Source: Mycobacterium sp. (GTDB taxonomy: Bacteria > Actinomycetota > Actinomycetes > Mycobacteriales > Mycobacteriaceae). Taken from it: a DNA stretch of 64,000 nt. Positions 52,052 through 60,175 of the stretch are shown one piece after another (position 1 is the stretch's first letter; each line of letters starts with the position of its first letter). The notes under the pieces are model-generated. The model was given only the letters and a program-made list of their open reading frames with translations, searched no databases and was not told the DNA's origin. Made by a program: the position numbers and the translations under genes. The DNA lies in NCBI GenBank assembly GCA_016197405.1, contig JACPVR010000007.1, forward strand, positions 1 to 64,000, given 5' to 3'.

Positions 52052-53017
52052 TTGAGCGGTTTCACCCAGCACCCGGAAACATCGGAAACCAGACAGACAC
52101 CCGATCCTCACGACCAGTGGTGGCAGGACAGCGTTTTCCTGACCTGGTATGCCCGTGCGGCAGGTATCGGCGGAGTCTTCCGGATAGGCCACGAGCCCAA
52201 TTTCGGTGGCGGCATCTCGACCCTGTGGTTCGGGCTGGTGACCGACAGCGGTACGCGCTACCGCCGAAATGTGGTGAGCGCGCTGATGGCCGAGGATTTT
52301 CCGGCCGATGGATTCGGTGCGATGTCCGGTCGTTACCAGCAGACCTTCGACGGTCGGATGCACTACCGGGCACACGACGAGGATCTGTTCCTGGACCTGA
52401 CGGTCGAGGACTTCTACCCGCGAACCGACTTCTTTCCGCCGGACGCGGGCACGGTGAGCCAGGATTTCGCCAGTTCGCACTACGAGTGTTCGGGGCGAAT
52501 CTCCGGGATCGTACGGCTTGCAGGTCGCGACCACGAGGTCGACGGTCTGTGCCACCGCGATCACAGCTGGGGTACCCGTCGTTGGGACACCTTGCTCAAC
52601 CACCGTTGGATGCCAGGGACTTTCGGTCCTGAGTTGTCGTTCGGGTCGATCGCGTGGCATGGCGTCGACGGATCGCTGCGGCAGTTCGGATATCTCGTCC
52701 GTGACGGTGAGGTCGTCATCGCGGACGCCGTCGACATGGCCGTGACGATCGAAGCCGACGGAACGACGTGCCGGGCCGGTACCACGGTGTGGACGCTGCC
52801 CGGTGGTGAGCGGCTGACGATAGCCGCCGCCCCCTACGACGGGGTGATCTCGGAGCACCACGGTGTCGGTGTCGTCGATTCCATCTGCGAACTCGAACGC
52901 AACGGCGTATCCGGTTTCTGTGATCTGGAGATTTCCACCAACCCGCGCCACGGCGCGCTGCCGATTCGTACGGCCGTGCGCGCGGTGAACGTCGACGGCC
53001 TGAGCCACCGCACCTGA
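52052..53017 (+). CDS. AttH/CrtC-like lipocalin-fold protein
   Basis: A 321-residue protein with two beta domains and the signature RDHSWGTRRW at 169-178. No ATG or GTG is available near the 5' end; TTG 52052, preceded by GAAAGGA at a longish distance, is the best start. It is closer to the copy at 23001 in the signature than to 48213. Function is unknown; the fold includes carotenoid 1,2-hydratase CrtC. Confidence 0.78.
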   Translation: MSGFTQHPETSETRQTPDPHDQWWQDSVFLTWYARAAGIGGVFRIGHEPNFGGGISTLWFGLVTDSGTRYRRNVVSALMAEDFPADGFGAMSGRYQQTFDGRMHYRAHDEDLFLDLTVEDFYPRTDFFPPDAGTVSQDFASSHYECSGRISGIVRLAGRDHEVDGLCHRDHSWGTRRWDTLLNHRWMPGTFGPELSFGSIAWHGVDGSLRQFGYLVRDGEVVIADAVDMAVTIEADGTTCRAGTTVWTLPGGERLTIAAAPYDGVISEHHGVGVVDSICELERNGVSGFCDLEISTNPRHGALPIRTAVRAVNVDGLSHRT

Positions 53018-53072
53018 GAAGGCCCTCCCGTCAAGTCATCTCATCGATATCGAACAACCAACGGAGGAAGAA

Positions 53073-54194
53073 ATGGCGTTGTTGAATCAGCTGGATCATG
53101 CCAGTGCGACACAGGCGTTGACCGCCTGGCTGGCCGGCAAGCTACCGGATGCGCAGGACGTGACCGTGCACGATCTGTCGATCCCGCAGTCGGCGGGCAT
53201 GTCGATGACCACGATCCTGTTCGCTGCGTCCTGGACCGAGCGGGGCGAGTCCGTGCACATGGAACTCGTCGCGCGGGTCGCTCCGCCGACGCCCGGCGTC
53301 TTCATGGATCCCGACCTCGAAAAGGAGTTCACGCTCCTGAAGACCCTCGGTGAGAACACCTCGTTGCCGCTGCCGAAAGTCCGTTGGTACGAGGGGGACA
53401 GGTCCGTGCTCGGTTCGGAGTTCCTGATCGTCGACCGGGCATACGGGGACGTCCCCGCCGACGATCCGCCGTATGTGGTGTCCGGTTGGGTACTCGACCT
53501 GGAACCCGGTCGCCGCGGCAGGCTCTACGAGCGCGCCATCGATGTCGTCGCCGCGGTTGCAGACACCGACTGGCGGGCACTGGGCCTGGGTGAACTGCTC
53601 GACAAACCGCAGTACGGGGCAAAGGGCATCGATCAACAGCTCGGCTATTGGGAGGAGTTCTACCGGTGGGCCTCGCGTGGCGGCCGGTGCAGCCCGACGG
53701 TGGAGGCCGCCCTCGAGTGGGCGAAGGCCAATAAGCCGCAAGACGAAGAGCTGACCTTGAATTGGGGCGACGCCCGCATCGGCAACATCATGTACGTCCC
53801 GGAGGATCTTTCGGTGGCGGCCGTCCTGGACTGGGAGATGGCTGCCATCGCCAGCCCGGAAATGGAACTGGGCTGGCTGATCCTGCTGGTGCGGTACTAC
53901 TCGGAGGGTATCGGCGTACCGATCCCCGAGGGCTTGCCCACCGGTGCGGAACTGATCGCGGCATGGGAGCGGGCCACCGGACGCACAGCCCGCCATGTGG
54001 CCTACTACGAGGCGTTCGCGGCGCTACGCCTCTCCATCCTGATGGTTCGGGCCGGCAACTTCTTGATCGCCGCCGGTGCGTTTCCGCCCGACCACCCCAT
54101 GCCGGTTTCGAACCCCGCGAGTCAGACGCTGGCGCGGCTACTCGGTCTGCCGTCTCCGCAGGGTGACTCGACGAGTTTCGTCGACGCTCGGTGA
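53073..54194 (+). CDS. APH-fold phosphotransferase (small-molecule kinase-like)
   Basis: A 373-residue kinase-like protein. The catalytic loop is NWGDARIGN (Asp233, Asn238), with Asp253 in AVLDWEM as the second metal ligand. It belongs to the ACAD10/11-kinase-like group by the LDWExxxxASPExELGW pattern. ATG 53073 has GGAGGAAG. It is the last gene before the mce promoter region, and is the fifth such protein in the window. Confidence 0.87.
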   Translation: MALLNQLDHASATQALTAWLAGKLPDAQDVTVHDLSIPQSAGMSMTTILFAASWTERGESVHMELVARVAPPTPGVFMDPDLEKEFTLLKTLGENTSLPLPKVRWYEGDRSVLGSEFLIVDRAYGDVPADDPPYVVSGWVLDLEPGRRGRLYERAIDVVAAVADTDWRALGLGELLDKPQYGAKGIDQQLGYWEEFYRWASRGGRCSPTVEAALEWAKANKPQDEELTLNWGDARIGNIMYVPEDLSVAAVLDWEMAAIASPEMELGWLILLVRYYSEGIGVPIPEGLPTGAELIAAWERATGRTARHVAYYEAFAALRLSILMVRAGNFLIAAGAFPPDHPMPVSNPASQTLARLLGLPSPQGDSTSFVDAR

Positions 54195-54227
54195 TGCCGG
54201 ACCGGAGGCGGTTCTCGTAGTTCTGAG

Positions 54228-54245
54228 TTTTAACGTGTCATAAAA
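54228..54245. promoter_or_regulatory. Shared operator-like palindrome, site 10
   Basis: TTTTAA-CGTGTC-ATAAAA, a near-symmetric copy 34 bp after the kinase-like stop and about 390 bp before yrbEA. Confidence 0.6.
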
Positions 54246-54341
54246 AAGATTCGCCGGCGCGCACACGGCAGGGAGGGGGCTGATCGGTAACGGTGGCCGC
54301 GGTGCGCCCTCCCGCCCGAACTGCCCGGTAGTGCCCAGATT

Positions 54342-54359
54342 CTCGCCGGTTAAGGCGAG
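54342..54359. other. Small perfect hairpin in mce control region
   Basis: CTCGCC-GGTTAA-GGCGAG, a 6-bp stem with a 6-nt loop. It might end the upstream operon. Confidence 0.3.
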
Positions 54360-54462
54360 TTCGCGCCAATGGTGCAATGACGCGAGCGTCAAAACGGGAT
54401 TCACCGGATGCCGTTGCCCGGTCCACGTCCGCCTTACGCCCAGGCTTGCCTTCTCGAGTGTT

Positions 54463-54480
54463 TTTTAGTTTACTTTCGAA
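54463..54480. promoter_or_regulatory. Shared operator-like palindrome, site 11 (mce promoter)
   Basis: TTTTAG-TTTACT-TTCGAA, about 155 bp before yrbEA. It agrees with site 2 (10419-10436) at 15 of 18 bases. Confidence 0.55.
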
Positions 54481-54634
54481 TCGAAGAGTGAGCCGGATCA
54501 CTTGATCCTCGGCAACGCGAAGGTATGACCGAGAGGGACGCGGGTCGGTTGATGACATTGAGTTGGAGTTCGATGGGAGTCGTAGGCGTCCCAGCGGGCC
54601 TGCCCACCTTCACCCGCAACGGACGGCTCGCTAC

Positions 54635-55402
54635 GTGACGCTTGCCGATGTCGCCGTGAAGCCTTTCAGAGGGCTCGGCGGGTTCTTCGCAATGGCGCTG
54701 GACACCTTCGTGTGTATGTTCCGCCGCCCCTTCGCGTGGCGCGAATACCTGCTGCAGACATGGTTTGTGGCCCGGGTGTCACTGGTGCCGACGTTGATGT
54801 TGTCGATCCCGTTCACGGTGTTGACGGTGTTCACCTTCAACGTGCTGCTCGTGGAGTTCGGTGCGGCCGATTTCTCGGGAACGGGCGCATCCCTGGGCAC
54901 CGTCAATCAGACAGGTCCGATCGTGACGGTTCTGGTGGTGGCCGGTGCCGGGGCGACATCGATGTGTGCCGACCTGGGCGCCCGCACCATCCGGGACGAA
55001 CTCGACGCGTTGCGCGTGATGGGCATCAACCCGATCCAGACGCTGGTGGTGCCGAGGGTTCTTGCCGCGACGACCGTCGCACTGCTGCTGTCTTCTCTGG
55101 TGATCCTGGTGGGTCTGGCCGGTGGATTCTTCTTCTCGGTGTACTTCCAGCACGTCACACCGGGCGCCTTCGTCGCAGGCATGACGCTGATCACCGGGCT
55201 CAGCGATGTTCTGATCGCACTGGTCAAGGCGACGCTTTTCGGGATCACCGCCGGTTTGATCGCCTGCTACATGGGCACCTCGGTGGGCGGCGGTCCCGCC
55301 GGCGTCGGCAACGCCGTCAACGAGACCGTGGTCTTCTCTTTCATCGCATTGTTCGTGATCAATGTGATCGTCACCGCGGTGGGTTTCCAGGTGACGCCAT
55401 GA
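54635..55402 (+). CDS. yrbEA: YrbE-type Mce permease subunit A
   Basis: A 255-residue integral membrane permease of the MlaE/YrbE family, one half of the channel in an Mce lipid-import system. It has the family core TLMLSIPFTVLTVFTFNVLL, VLVVAGAGATSMCADLGART and GGGPAGVGNAVNETVVFSF. Segments match mycobacterial YrbE4A by recall, starting at GGFFAMALDT. GTG 54635 aligns with that family start; the ribosome site is weak. The stop overlaps yrbEB (ATGA). Confidence 0.92.
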   Translation: MTLADVAVKPFRGLGGFFAMALDTFVCMFRRPFAWREYLLQTWFVARVSLVPTLMLSIPFTVLTVFTFNVLLVEFGAADFSGTGASLGTVNQTGPIVTVLVVAGAGATSMCADLGARTIRDELDALRVMGINPIQTLVVPRVLAATTVALLLSSLVILVGLAGGFFFSVYFQHVTPGAFVAGMTLITGLSDVLIALVKATLFGITAGLIACYMGTSVGGGPAGVGNAVNETVVFSFIALFVINVIVTAVGFQVTP

Positions 55403-56256
55403 GTGTCGGATCTGCTGTGGCAGTCAAACTTCCGCGTATCGCAAAGGCGGGTCGAAACGCCGTCGACAGCATCGAACGGGTCGGTGGGCAGGCGCAGTTC
55501 TACGCCAGGACGGTGGTGTCGATCGGTGATGCGGTCACCCGGTACTCCGGCGAACTGATCCGGCTCATCGCCCAGATGAGCCTGGGCACGGGCGCGCTGG
55601 TGATGATCGGGGGAACCACCGCGATCGTCGGGTTCCTGACGCTGTCGACCGGAGCGTTGGTCGCGGTACAGGGATACAACCAGTTCTCCCAGGTCGGAGT
55701 CGAGGCACTGATCGGATTCGCGTCGGCGTTCTTCAACGTGCGGCTCATCGCGCCACTGACCGCCGGCATCGCCATGGCGGCGACCATCGGAGCCGGCGCC
55801 ACGGCGCAGATCGGTGCGATGCGGATCAGCGAGGAGATCGACGCGCTGGAGGTGATGGGCATCCGCTCGGTGGCCTATCTGGCGTCGACCAGAGTCGCCG
55901 CCGGTGTGGTCGTCGTCATCCCGGTGTACTGCGTGGCGGTGATGGCGTCGTTTTTCGCTGCCCGGTTCGGCACCACCGTGTACTACGGCCAATCCTCCGG
56001 CGTCTACGACCACTACTTCTACACATTCCTTTCCACGACCGATCTGCTGTGGTCCTTTGTGCTCGCACTCGTGATGGCGGTGGTGATCATGCTGGTACAC
56101 ACCTATTACGGCTACACGGCGGCGGGCGGTCCGGCCGGCGTCGGCGAGGCCGTCGGTCGAGCCGTGCGCACCTCGATGATCACCGCCTCGGTGGTGGTGC
56201 TGTTCGTCTCACTGGCCATCTACGGCCAGACCGGCCACTTCAACTTGGCGGGTTGA
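55399..56256 (+). CDS. yrbEB: YrbE-type Mce permease subunit B
   Basis: A 285-residue MlaE/YrbE-family permease forming a pair with YrbEA. It shows MIGGTTAIVGFLTLSTGAL, AATIGAGATAQIGAMRISEE, DALEVMGIRS and a C-terminal GGPAGVGEAVGRAVRTS. ATG 55399 overlaps the previous stop. The Mce ATPase (MceG-type) that powers the transporter is not in the window and is usually encoded elsewhere. Confidence 0.94.
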   Translation: MSVGSAVAVKLPRIAKAGRNAVDSIERVGGQAQFYARTVVSIGDAVTRYSGELIRLIAQMSLGTGALVMIGGTTAIVGFLTLSTGALVAVQGYNQFSQVGVEALIGFASAFFNVRLIAPLTAGIAMAATIGAGATAQIGAMRISEEIDALEVMGIRSVAYLASTRVAAGVVVVIPVYCVAVMASFFAARFGTTVYYGQSSGVYDHYFYTFLSTTDLLWSFVLALVMAVVIMLVHTYYGYTAAGGPAGVGEAVGRAVRTSMITASVVVLFVSLAIYGQTGHFNLAG

Positions 56257-56257
56257 C

Positions 56258-57721
56258 GTGGCGGCACAAGGATGGGGCCAGAGCCGCGCGTCCCGGTTGT
56301 GGTCGGCGCTGGCATTGGTCGTCGCGGTGGTCGTCTTCGTCTGCGTGACGATGGGCGCGTTCAACAAGAGCTTCAGTTCGTTCGTCCCGGTGACCCTGGT
56401 CTCGGATCGGGCCGGCCTGGTCATGGAGGTCGGTGCGAAGGTCAAGTTGCGCGGTGTCCAGGTCGGCGAGGTCGGCACCATCACCGGCGGCAACACGCCG
56501 GTTCAGTTGAAACTCAACCTGTTTCCCGACCAGGTCAAGTTCATTCCGGCCAACGTGCAGGCCAGGATCCAAGCCACCACCATCTTCGGCGCCAAGTATG
56601 TGGAGCTGCTCTATCCCGAAGATCCCAGCACCAAACGGCTGTCGTCGGGCGCGGTGCTGAAGTCGGAGAACGTCAGCACCGAGGTCAACACGGTGTTCGA
56701 GAACCTGGTGGGCCTGCTCAACCAGGTCGACCCCGCCAAGCTCAATTCGATTCTGTCCGCGCTCGCCCAAGGTGTGCGCGGTCAGGGCGAGCGCATGGGC
56801 GAGGCCACCACCGGCCTCAACGAGGTTCTGCTGCAGTTGAACCCGCGAGCTGAGACCACCCGAGCCGATTTCCGCTCGCTCAAGGGTTTCGCCGACACCT
56901 ACAGTGCCGCCGCGCAGGACATCCTGCACGCTCTCGACGCGGCGAGTACCACGAGCGCGACCGTCAACCGGCAATCCGAACAACTGGACGCGTTGCTGCT
57001 CAACATCACCGGATTCGCCAACAGCGGCACCAATCTGCTGGCGCCGAACCGGGACAACCTCGTCCGAGCGATAAACGACCTGCAGTCGACGACGACGCTG
57101 TTGAACAAGTACAACCCCTCCTACACCTGTCTGTTGCTGGGCGCGAAAACCCTGCTGGACACCGGCTATCCGGGTATCACCGGCGGTGACAACGGTAAGT
57201 CGCTGGTCGTCGATGCCGCGCTGCTCTTCGGCAAGGACCAGTATCGCTATCCGGACAACCTGACGATCATCGGCGCGAAGGGCGGCCCGGGCGGAAAGCC
57301 GGGTTGCGGCTCACTGCCCGATGTGGCGAAGAACTTCCCGGTCCGCGATCTGGTGACCAACACCGGCTGGGGCACCGGGGTGGACATCAGGCCCAATCCC
57401 GGTGTCGGGCGGCCCTTCTACACCGATCTGTTCCCGGTGACCCGTGGCACCCCGGCACCGCCGACGCTGCGCGGACAGGACCGCGGACCCGCGCCGGGCC
57501 CGATTCCCTACCCGGGCGCGCCGCCATACGGAGCACCGATGTACGCACCGGACGGCACGCCGCTCTATCCCGGTCTGCCACCGGCCCCCGCACCCGGGTT
57601 GCCCCGGGAGCCCGGTCCGCCGCCGCCCGGGACGGAACCCTTCGTCGTTCCGGATCCGGCCCAGATGCAGCCCAATCCGCCGGCGACCCCGGTTCCGGTG
57701 CCTGCCGCGCCGTCATCGTGA
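56258..57721 (+). CDS. mceA: MceA, Mce-family lipid transport protein
   Basis: A 487-residue Mce protein. One N-terminal membrane segment (about 14-33) anchors it, followed by an MCE domain (about 40-120, with VKLRGVQVGEVGTITGG), a helical needle region and a Pro-rich C-terminal tail from about 400. Start is GTG 56258, one base after the yrbEB stop. In known Mce complexes six such proteins form a hexameric tunnel across the periplasm to the outer membrane. Confidence 0.94.
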   Translation: MAAQGWGQSRASRLWSALALVVAVVVFVCVTMGAFNKSFSSFVPVTLVSDRAGLVMEVGAKVKLRGVQVGEVGTITGGNTPVQLKLNLFPDQVKFIPANVQARIQATTIFGAKYVELLYPEDPSTKRLSSGAVLKSENVSTEVNTVFENLVGLLNQVDPAKLNSILSALAQGVRGQGERMGEATTGLNEVLLQLNPRAETTRADFRSLKGFADTYSAAAQDILHALDAASTTSATVNRQSEQLDALLLNITGFANSGTNLLAPNRDNLVRAINDLQSTTTLLNKYNPSYTCLLLGAKTLLDTGYPGITGGDNGKSLVVDAALLFGKDQYRYPDNLTIIGAKGGPGGKPGCGSLPDVAKNFPVRDLVTNTGWGTGVDIRPNPGVGRPFYTDLFPVTRGTPAPPTLRGQDRGPAPGPIPYPGAPPYGAPMYAPDGTPLYPGLPPAPAPGLPREPGPPPPGTEPFVVPDPAQMQPNPPATPVPVPAAPSS

Positions 57722-57764
57722 AAACACCGAACTCTGCTGTCAATTCGAGCCAAGGAGGGATGCA

Positions 57765-58793
57765 ATGAGAGACAACCTGTCCGGCGCCGTGGCACGACTC
57801 GCGGTCTTCGTCGTGGTGTGCCTCCTGGGCACGTTTGCGCTGCTGGCGATCTACGCGCAGTTCCGCTTCGAGGACGGCAAGACCTACAGTGCCGTGTTCG
57901 ACAATGTCAGCGGGCTGGCCACCGGGAACTTCGTCCGGGTGGCGGGTGTCGAGGTGGGCAAGGTCAGCCGCATCTCGGTCAACTCCGACAACACCGCCAC
58001 GGTCACGTTCAGCGCCAATGACCGGGTGATCCTGACCGAAGGCAGCCGTGCCGCGATCCGTTACGACAACCTGATCGGCGGACGGTATGTGGAGTTGCTC
58101 GAGGGAGCAGGCGGCACCCGGCCGTTGCCCGACCATGCCACCATCGGTTTGAAGCAGACCGAGCCGGCACTCGACCTGGACGCATTGATCGGCGGCTTTC
58201 GCCCGTTGTTCCGCGCGCTGGATCCCCAACAGGTCAACACCCTGTCCGGTGAGCTGATCTCCGCCTTCCAAGGGCAGGGCGCCTCGATCGGATCATTTCT
58301 GACCCAGACCGCGGCACTGACCAGCACGCTGGCCGACCGCGATCAACTGATCGGGCAGGTCGTGGTCAACCTCAACACCGTGCTGGGTTCGCTCGCCGGT
58401 CAGGGCGACCAGTTCGCCAAGGCCATCGACTCATTGTCCTCACTGGTCGACGGCTTGGCGGCGCGCAAGCAGGACCTCGCCAACGGGTTGGCATATGCCG
58501 GCGCCGCCTCGGCGTCCATCGCCGACCTGCTCGCGCAGGCGCGTCCGCCACTGAAGGACACGGTCGCCCAGACCGACCGGGTGGCAAGCACGGTACTGGC
58601 CGACAAGGACTTCTTCGACGACTACCTCAACACCCTGCCCGATGCCTACCGCGTACTCGGCAGGCAGGCACTGACCGGCGACTACTTCAGCTTCTACATC
58701 TGTGACCTGGTGCTCAAGGTCAACGGAAAAGGCGGACAACCCGTGTACGTCAAGCTCGCCGGCCAGGACACGGGCAGGTGCACACCGCGATGA
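57765..58793 (+). CDS. mceB: MceB, Mce-family lipid transport protein
   Basis: A 342-residue Mce protein: membrane anchor about 8-30, MCE domain with GNFVRVAGVEVGKVSRISV, then the helical region LSGELISAFQGQGASIGSFL, and a short Cys-containing end FYICDLVLKV. ATG 57765 has the strong site AAGGAGGG. A 43-bp gap separates it from mceA. Its stop overlaps the mceC start (ATGA). Confidence 0.94.
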   Translation: MRDNLSGAVARLAVFVVVCLLGTFALLAIYAQFRFEDGKTYSAVFDNVSGLATGNFVRVAGVEVGKVSRISVNSDNTATVTFSANDRVILTEGSRAAIRYDNLIGGRYVELLEGAGGTRPLPDHATIGLKQTEPALDLDALIGGFRPLFRALDPQQVNTLSGELISAFQGQGASIGSFLTQTAALTSTLADRDQLIGQVVVNLNTVLGSLAGQGDQFAKAIDSLSSLVDGLAARKQDLANGLAYAGAASASIADLLAQARPPLKDTVAQTDRVASTVLADKDFFDDYLNTLPDAYRVLGRQALTGDYFSFYICDLVLKVNGKGGQPVYVKLAGQDTGRCTPR

Positions 58794-60175
58794 AGTTCTT
58801 CGCCAAACGCGAACAGATCAAACCGTTCTCCGAACGCAACCCCGTCGTCCTCGGCGTCATCGGCGCCGTCGTACTGACCGCGTTGGTCATCGGCGCCCTG
58901 CAGTTCCGGGACGTGTTCTCCTTCGTCAGCGGACGCACCTACTCGGCGTTCTTCGCCGACGCCGGCGGCCTGAAAACCGGTGCGGCAGTGCAGGTCGCGG
59001 GTTACCAGGTCGAGCAGGTCAAGAGCATCTCGCTGGTCGACTCGCACGCGTTGGTCACCTTCGACGTCAATGACGACATCCGTGTGGGCGACCGGTCCGA
59101 AGCGGCGATCAAGACCAAGGCGCTGCTGGGGTCGAAGGTTCTCGAAGTCACTCCGCGCGGTGACGGCACCCAGGGGGAGACCATCCCACTGGAGCGCACC
59201 ACCTCGCCGTATCAGCTTCCCGACGCGCTCGGTGACCTGTCGGCGACCATCAGCGGTCTGAACACCGAACAGCTGTCCAGCTCGTTGACCGTGTTGTCGC
59301 AGACCTTCGCCGACACCCCGCCGCAGCTCCGCGCCGCGCTGGACGGAGTCGCGCGCTTCTCCCAGACCCTCAACGAGCGCGACGCACAACTTCGCTCGCT
59401 GCTCGGCAACGCAAACAAGGCCACCGGCATCCTGGCCAAACGCAGCGACCAGATCGTCAGCCTGGTCGCCAACACCAACGCGTTGCTGGTGCAACTGGAA
59501 AGCCAGAGCAGCGCCCTGGATCAGCTCTCCGCCAACTTCTCGGTTCTCAGCACGCAGTTGACCGGACTGATCGCCGATAACCGCAGCACTCTCAAGCCGG
59601 CACTGGACCGGCTCAACGGTGTGCTCACCATCGTCGACAACCGCAAGACGAAGGTGCAGGAAGCGCTGAAAGGGCTGCGCGATTACGCGACCTCGCTGGG
59701 GGAGTCGGTGGGATCGGGCCCGTTCTTCAAGGCCTACCTCGCCAACCTGCTGCCCGGCCAATTCGTGCAGCCGTTCGTCGATGCCGCATTCTCCGATCTC
59801 GGTGTGGATCCCAACACGCTGCTGCCCTCGCAGCGTGTCGACCCGCAGGTCGGCCAGCCCGGAACTCCGCCGCTACCGGTGCCCTACCCGCGGACCGGCC
59901 AGGGTGGCGACCCGAAACTGACTCTGCCCGACGCGATCACCGGCAACCCCGGCGATCCGGGCTGCGGGCCACCCGGCGTGCCGCTGCCCGGTCCCACCGG
60001 TTGCTACCCCTACCGCGAGCCGGTGCCTGCACCGCCGCCCGGCGGTCCGCCGCCCGGTCCACCCGCCGATGTCGCACCGGCGCCCACACCCGAGCCGCTG
60101 CTGGTGCCGGCTCCCGGTGAGGTGCCCGCGGCACCGGCTCCGACGGAACCGAACAACCCGGAGGCCGGCCGATGA
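58790..60175 (+). CDS. mceC: MceC, Mce-family lipid transport protein
   Basis: A 461-residue Mce protein: membrane anchor about 20-40, MCE domain with TGAAVQVAGYQVEQVKSISL, a long helical needle and a proline-rich tail of about 80 residues with CGPPGVPLPGPTGCYPYR. ATG 58790 overlaps the mceB stop; a slightly upstream ATG at 58778 is rejected for that reason. Confidence 0.94.
   Translation: MKFFAKREQIKPFSERNPVVLGVIGAVVLTALVIGALQFRDVFSFVSGRTYSAFFADAGGLKTGAAVQVAGYQVEQVKSISLVDSHALVTFDVNDDIRVGDRSEAAIKTKALLGSKVLEVTPRGDGTQGETIPLERTTSPYQLPDALGDLSATISGLNTEQLSSSLTVLSQTFADTPPQLRAALDGVARFSQTLNERDAQLRSLLGNANKATGILAKRSDQIVSLVANTNALLVQLESQSSALDQLSANFSVLSTQLTGLIADNRSTLKPALDRLNGVLTIVDNRKTKVQEALKGLRDYATSLGESVGSGPFFKAYLANLLPGQFVQPFVDAAFSDLGVDPNTLLPSQRVDPQVGQPGTPPLPVPYPRTGQGGDPKLTLPDAITGNPGDPGCGPPGVPLPGPTGCYPYREPVPAPPPGGPPPGPPADVAPAPTPEPLLVPAPGEVPAAPAPTEPNNPEAGR

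Larger units (their letters stand above)
54195..54634. other. Mce operon control region of 440 bp
   Basis: Non-coding region between the kinase-like gene and yrbEA. It contains two shared operator-like palindromes (54228-54245 and 54463-54480) and a small hairpin CTCGCC-GGTTAA-GGCGAG at 54342-54359. Possible short frames on either strand lack codon character. A TTG at 54563 would extend yrbEA, but the extension has no family match. Confidence 0.65.

Noticed and set aside
4162..54194. Aminoglycoside resistance function for the APH-fold genes
   Set aside because: Sequence style and neighbours match the ACAD10/11 kinase group and lipid catabolism, with no other resistance genes nearby.
6031..54480. 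Identity of the shared palindrome with the KstR operator
   Set aside because: KstR sites have AAC and GTT separated by two bases; here the comparable halves are about four to six bases apart and lack the GTT.
54238..54558. 106-residue minus-strand frame in the mce control region
   Set aside because: No motif, unusual composition, and it covers the operator-like sites; not supported as a gene.
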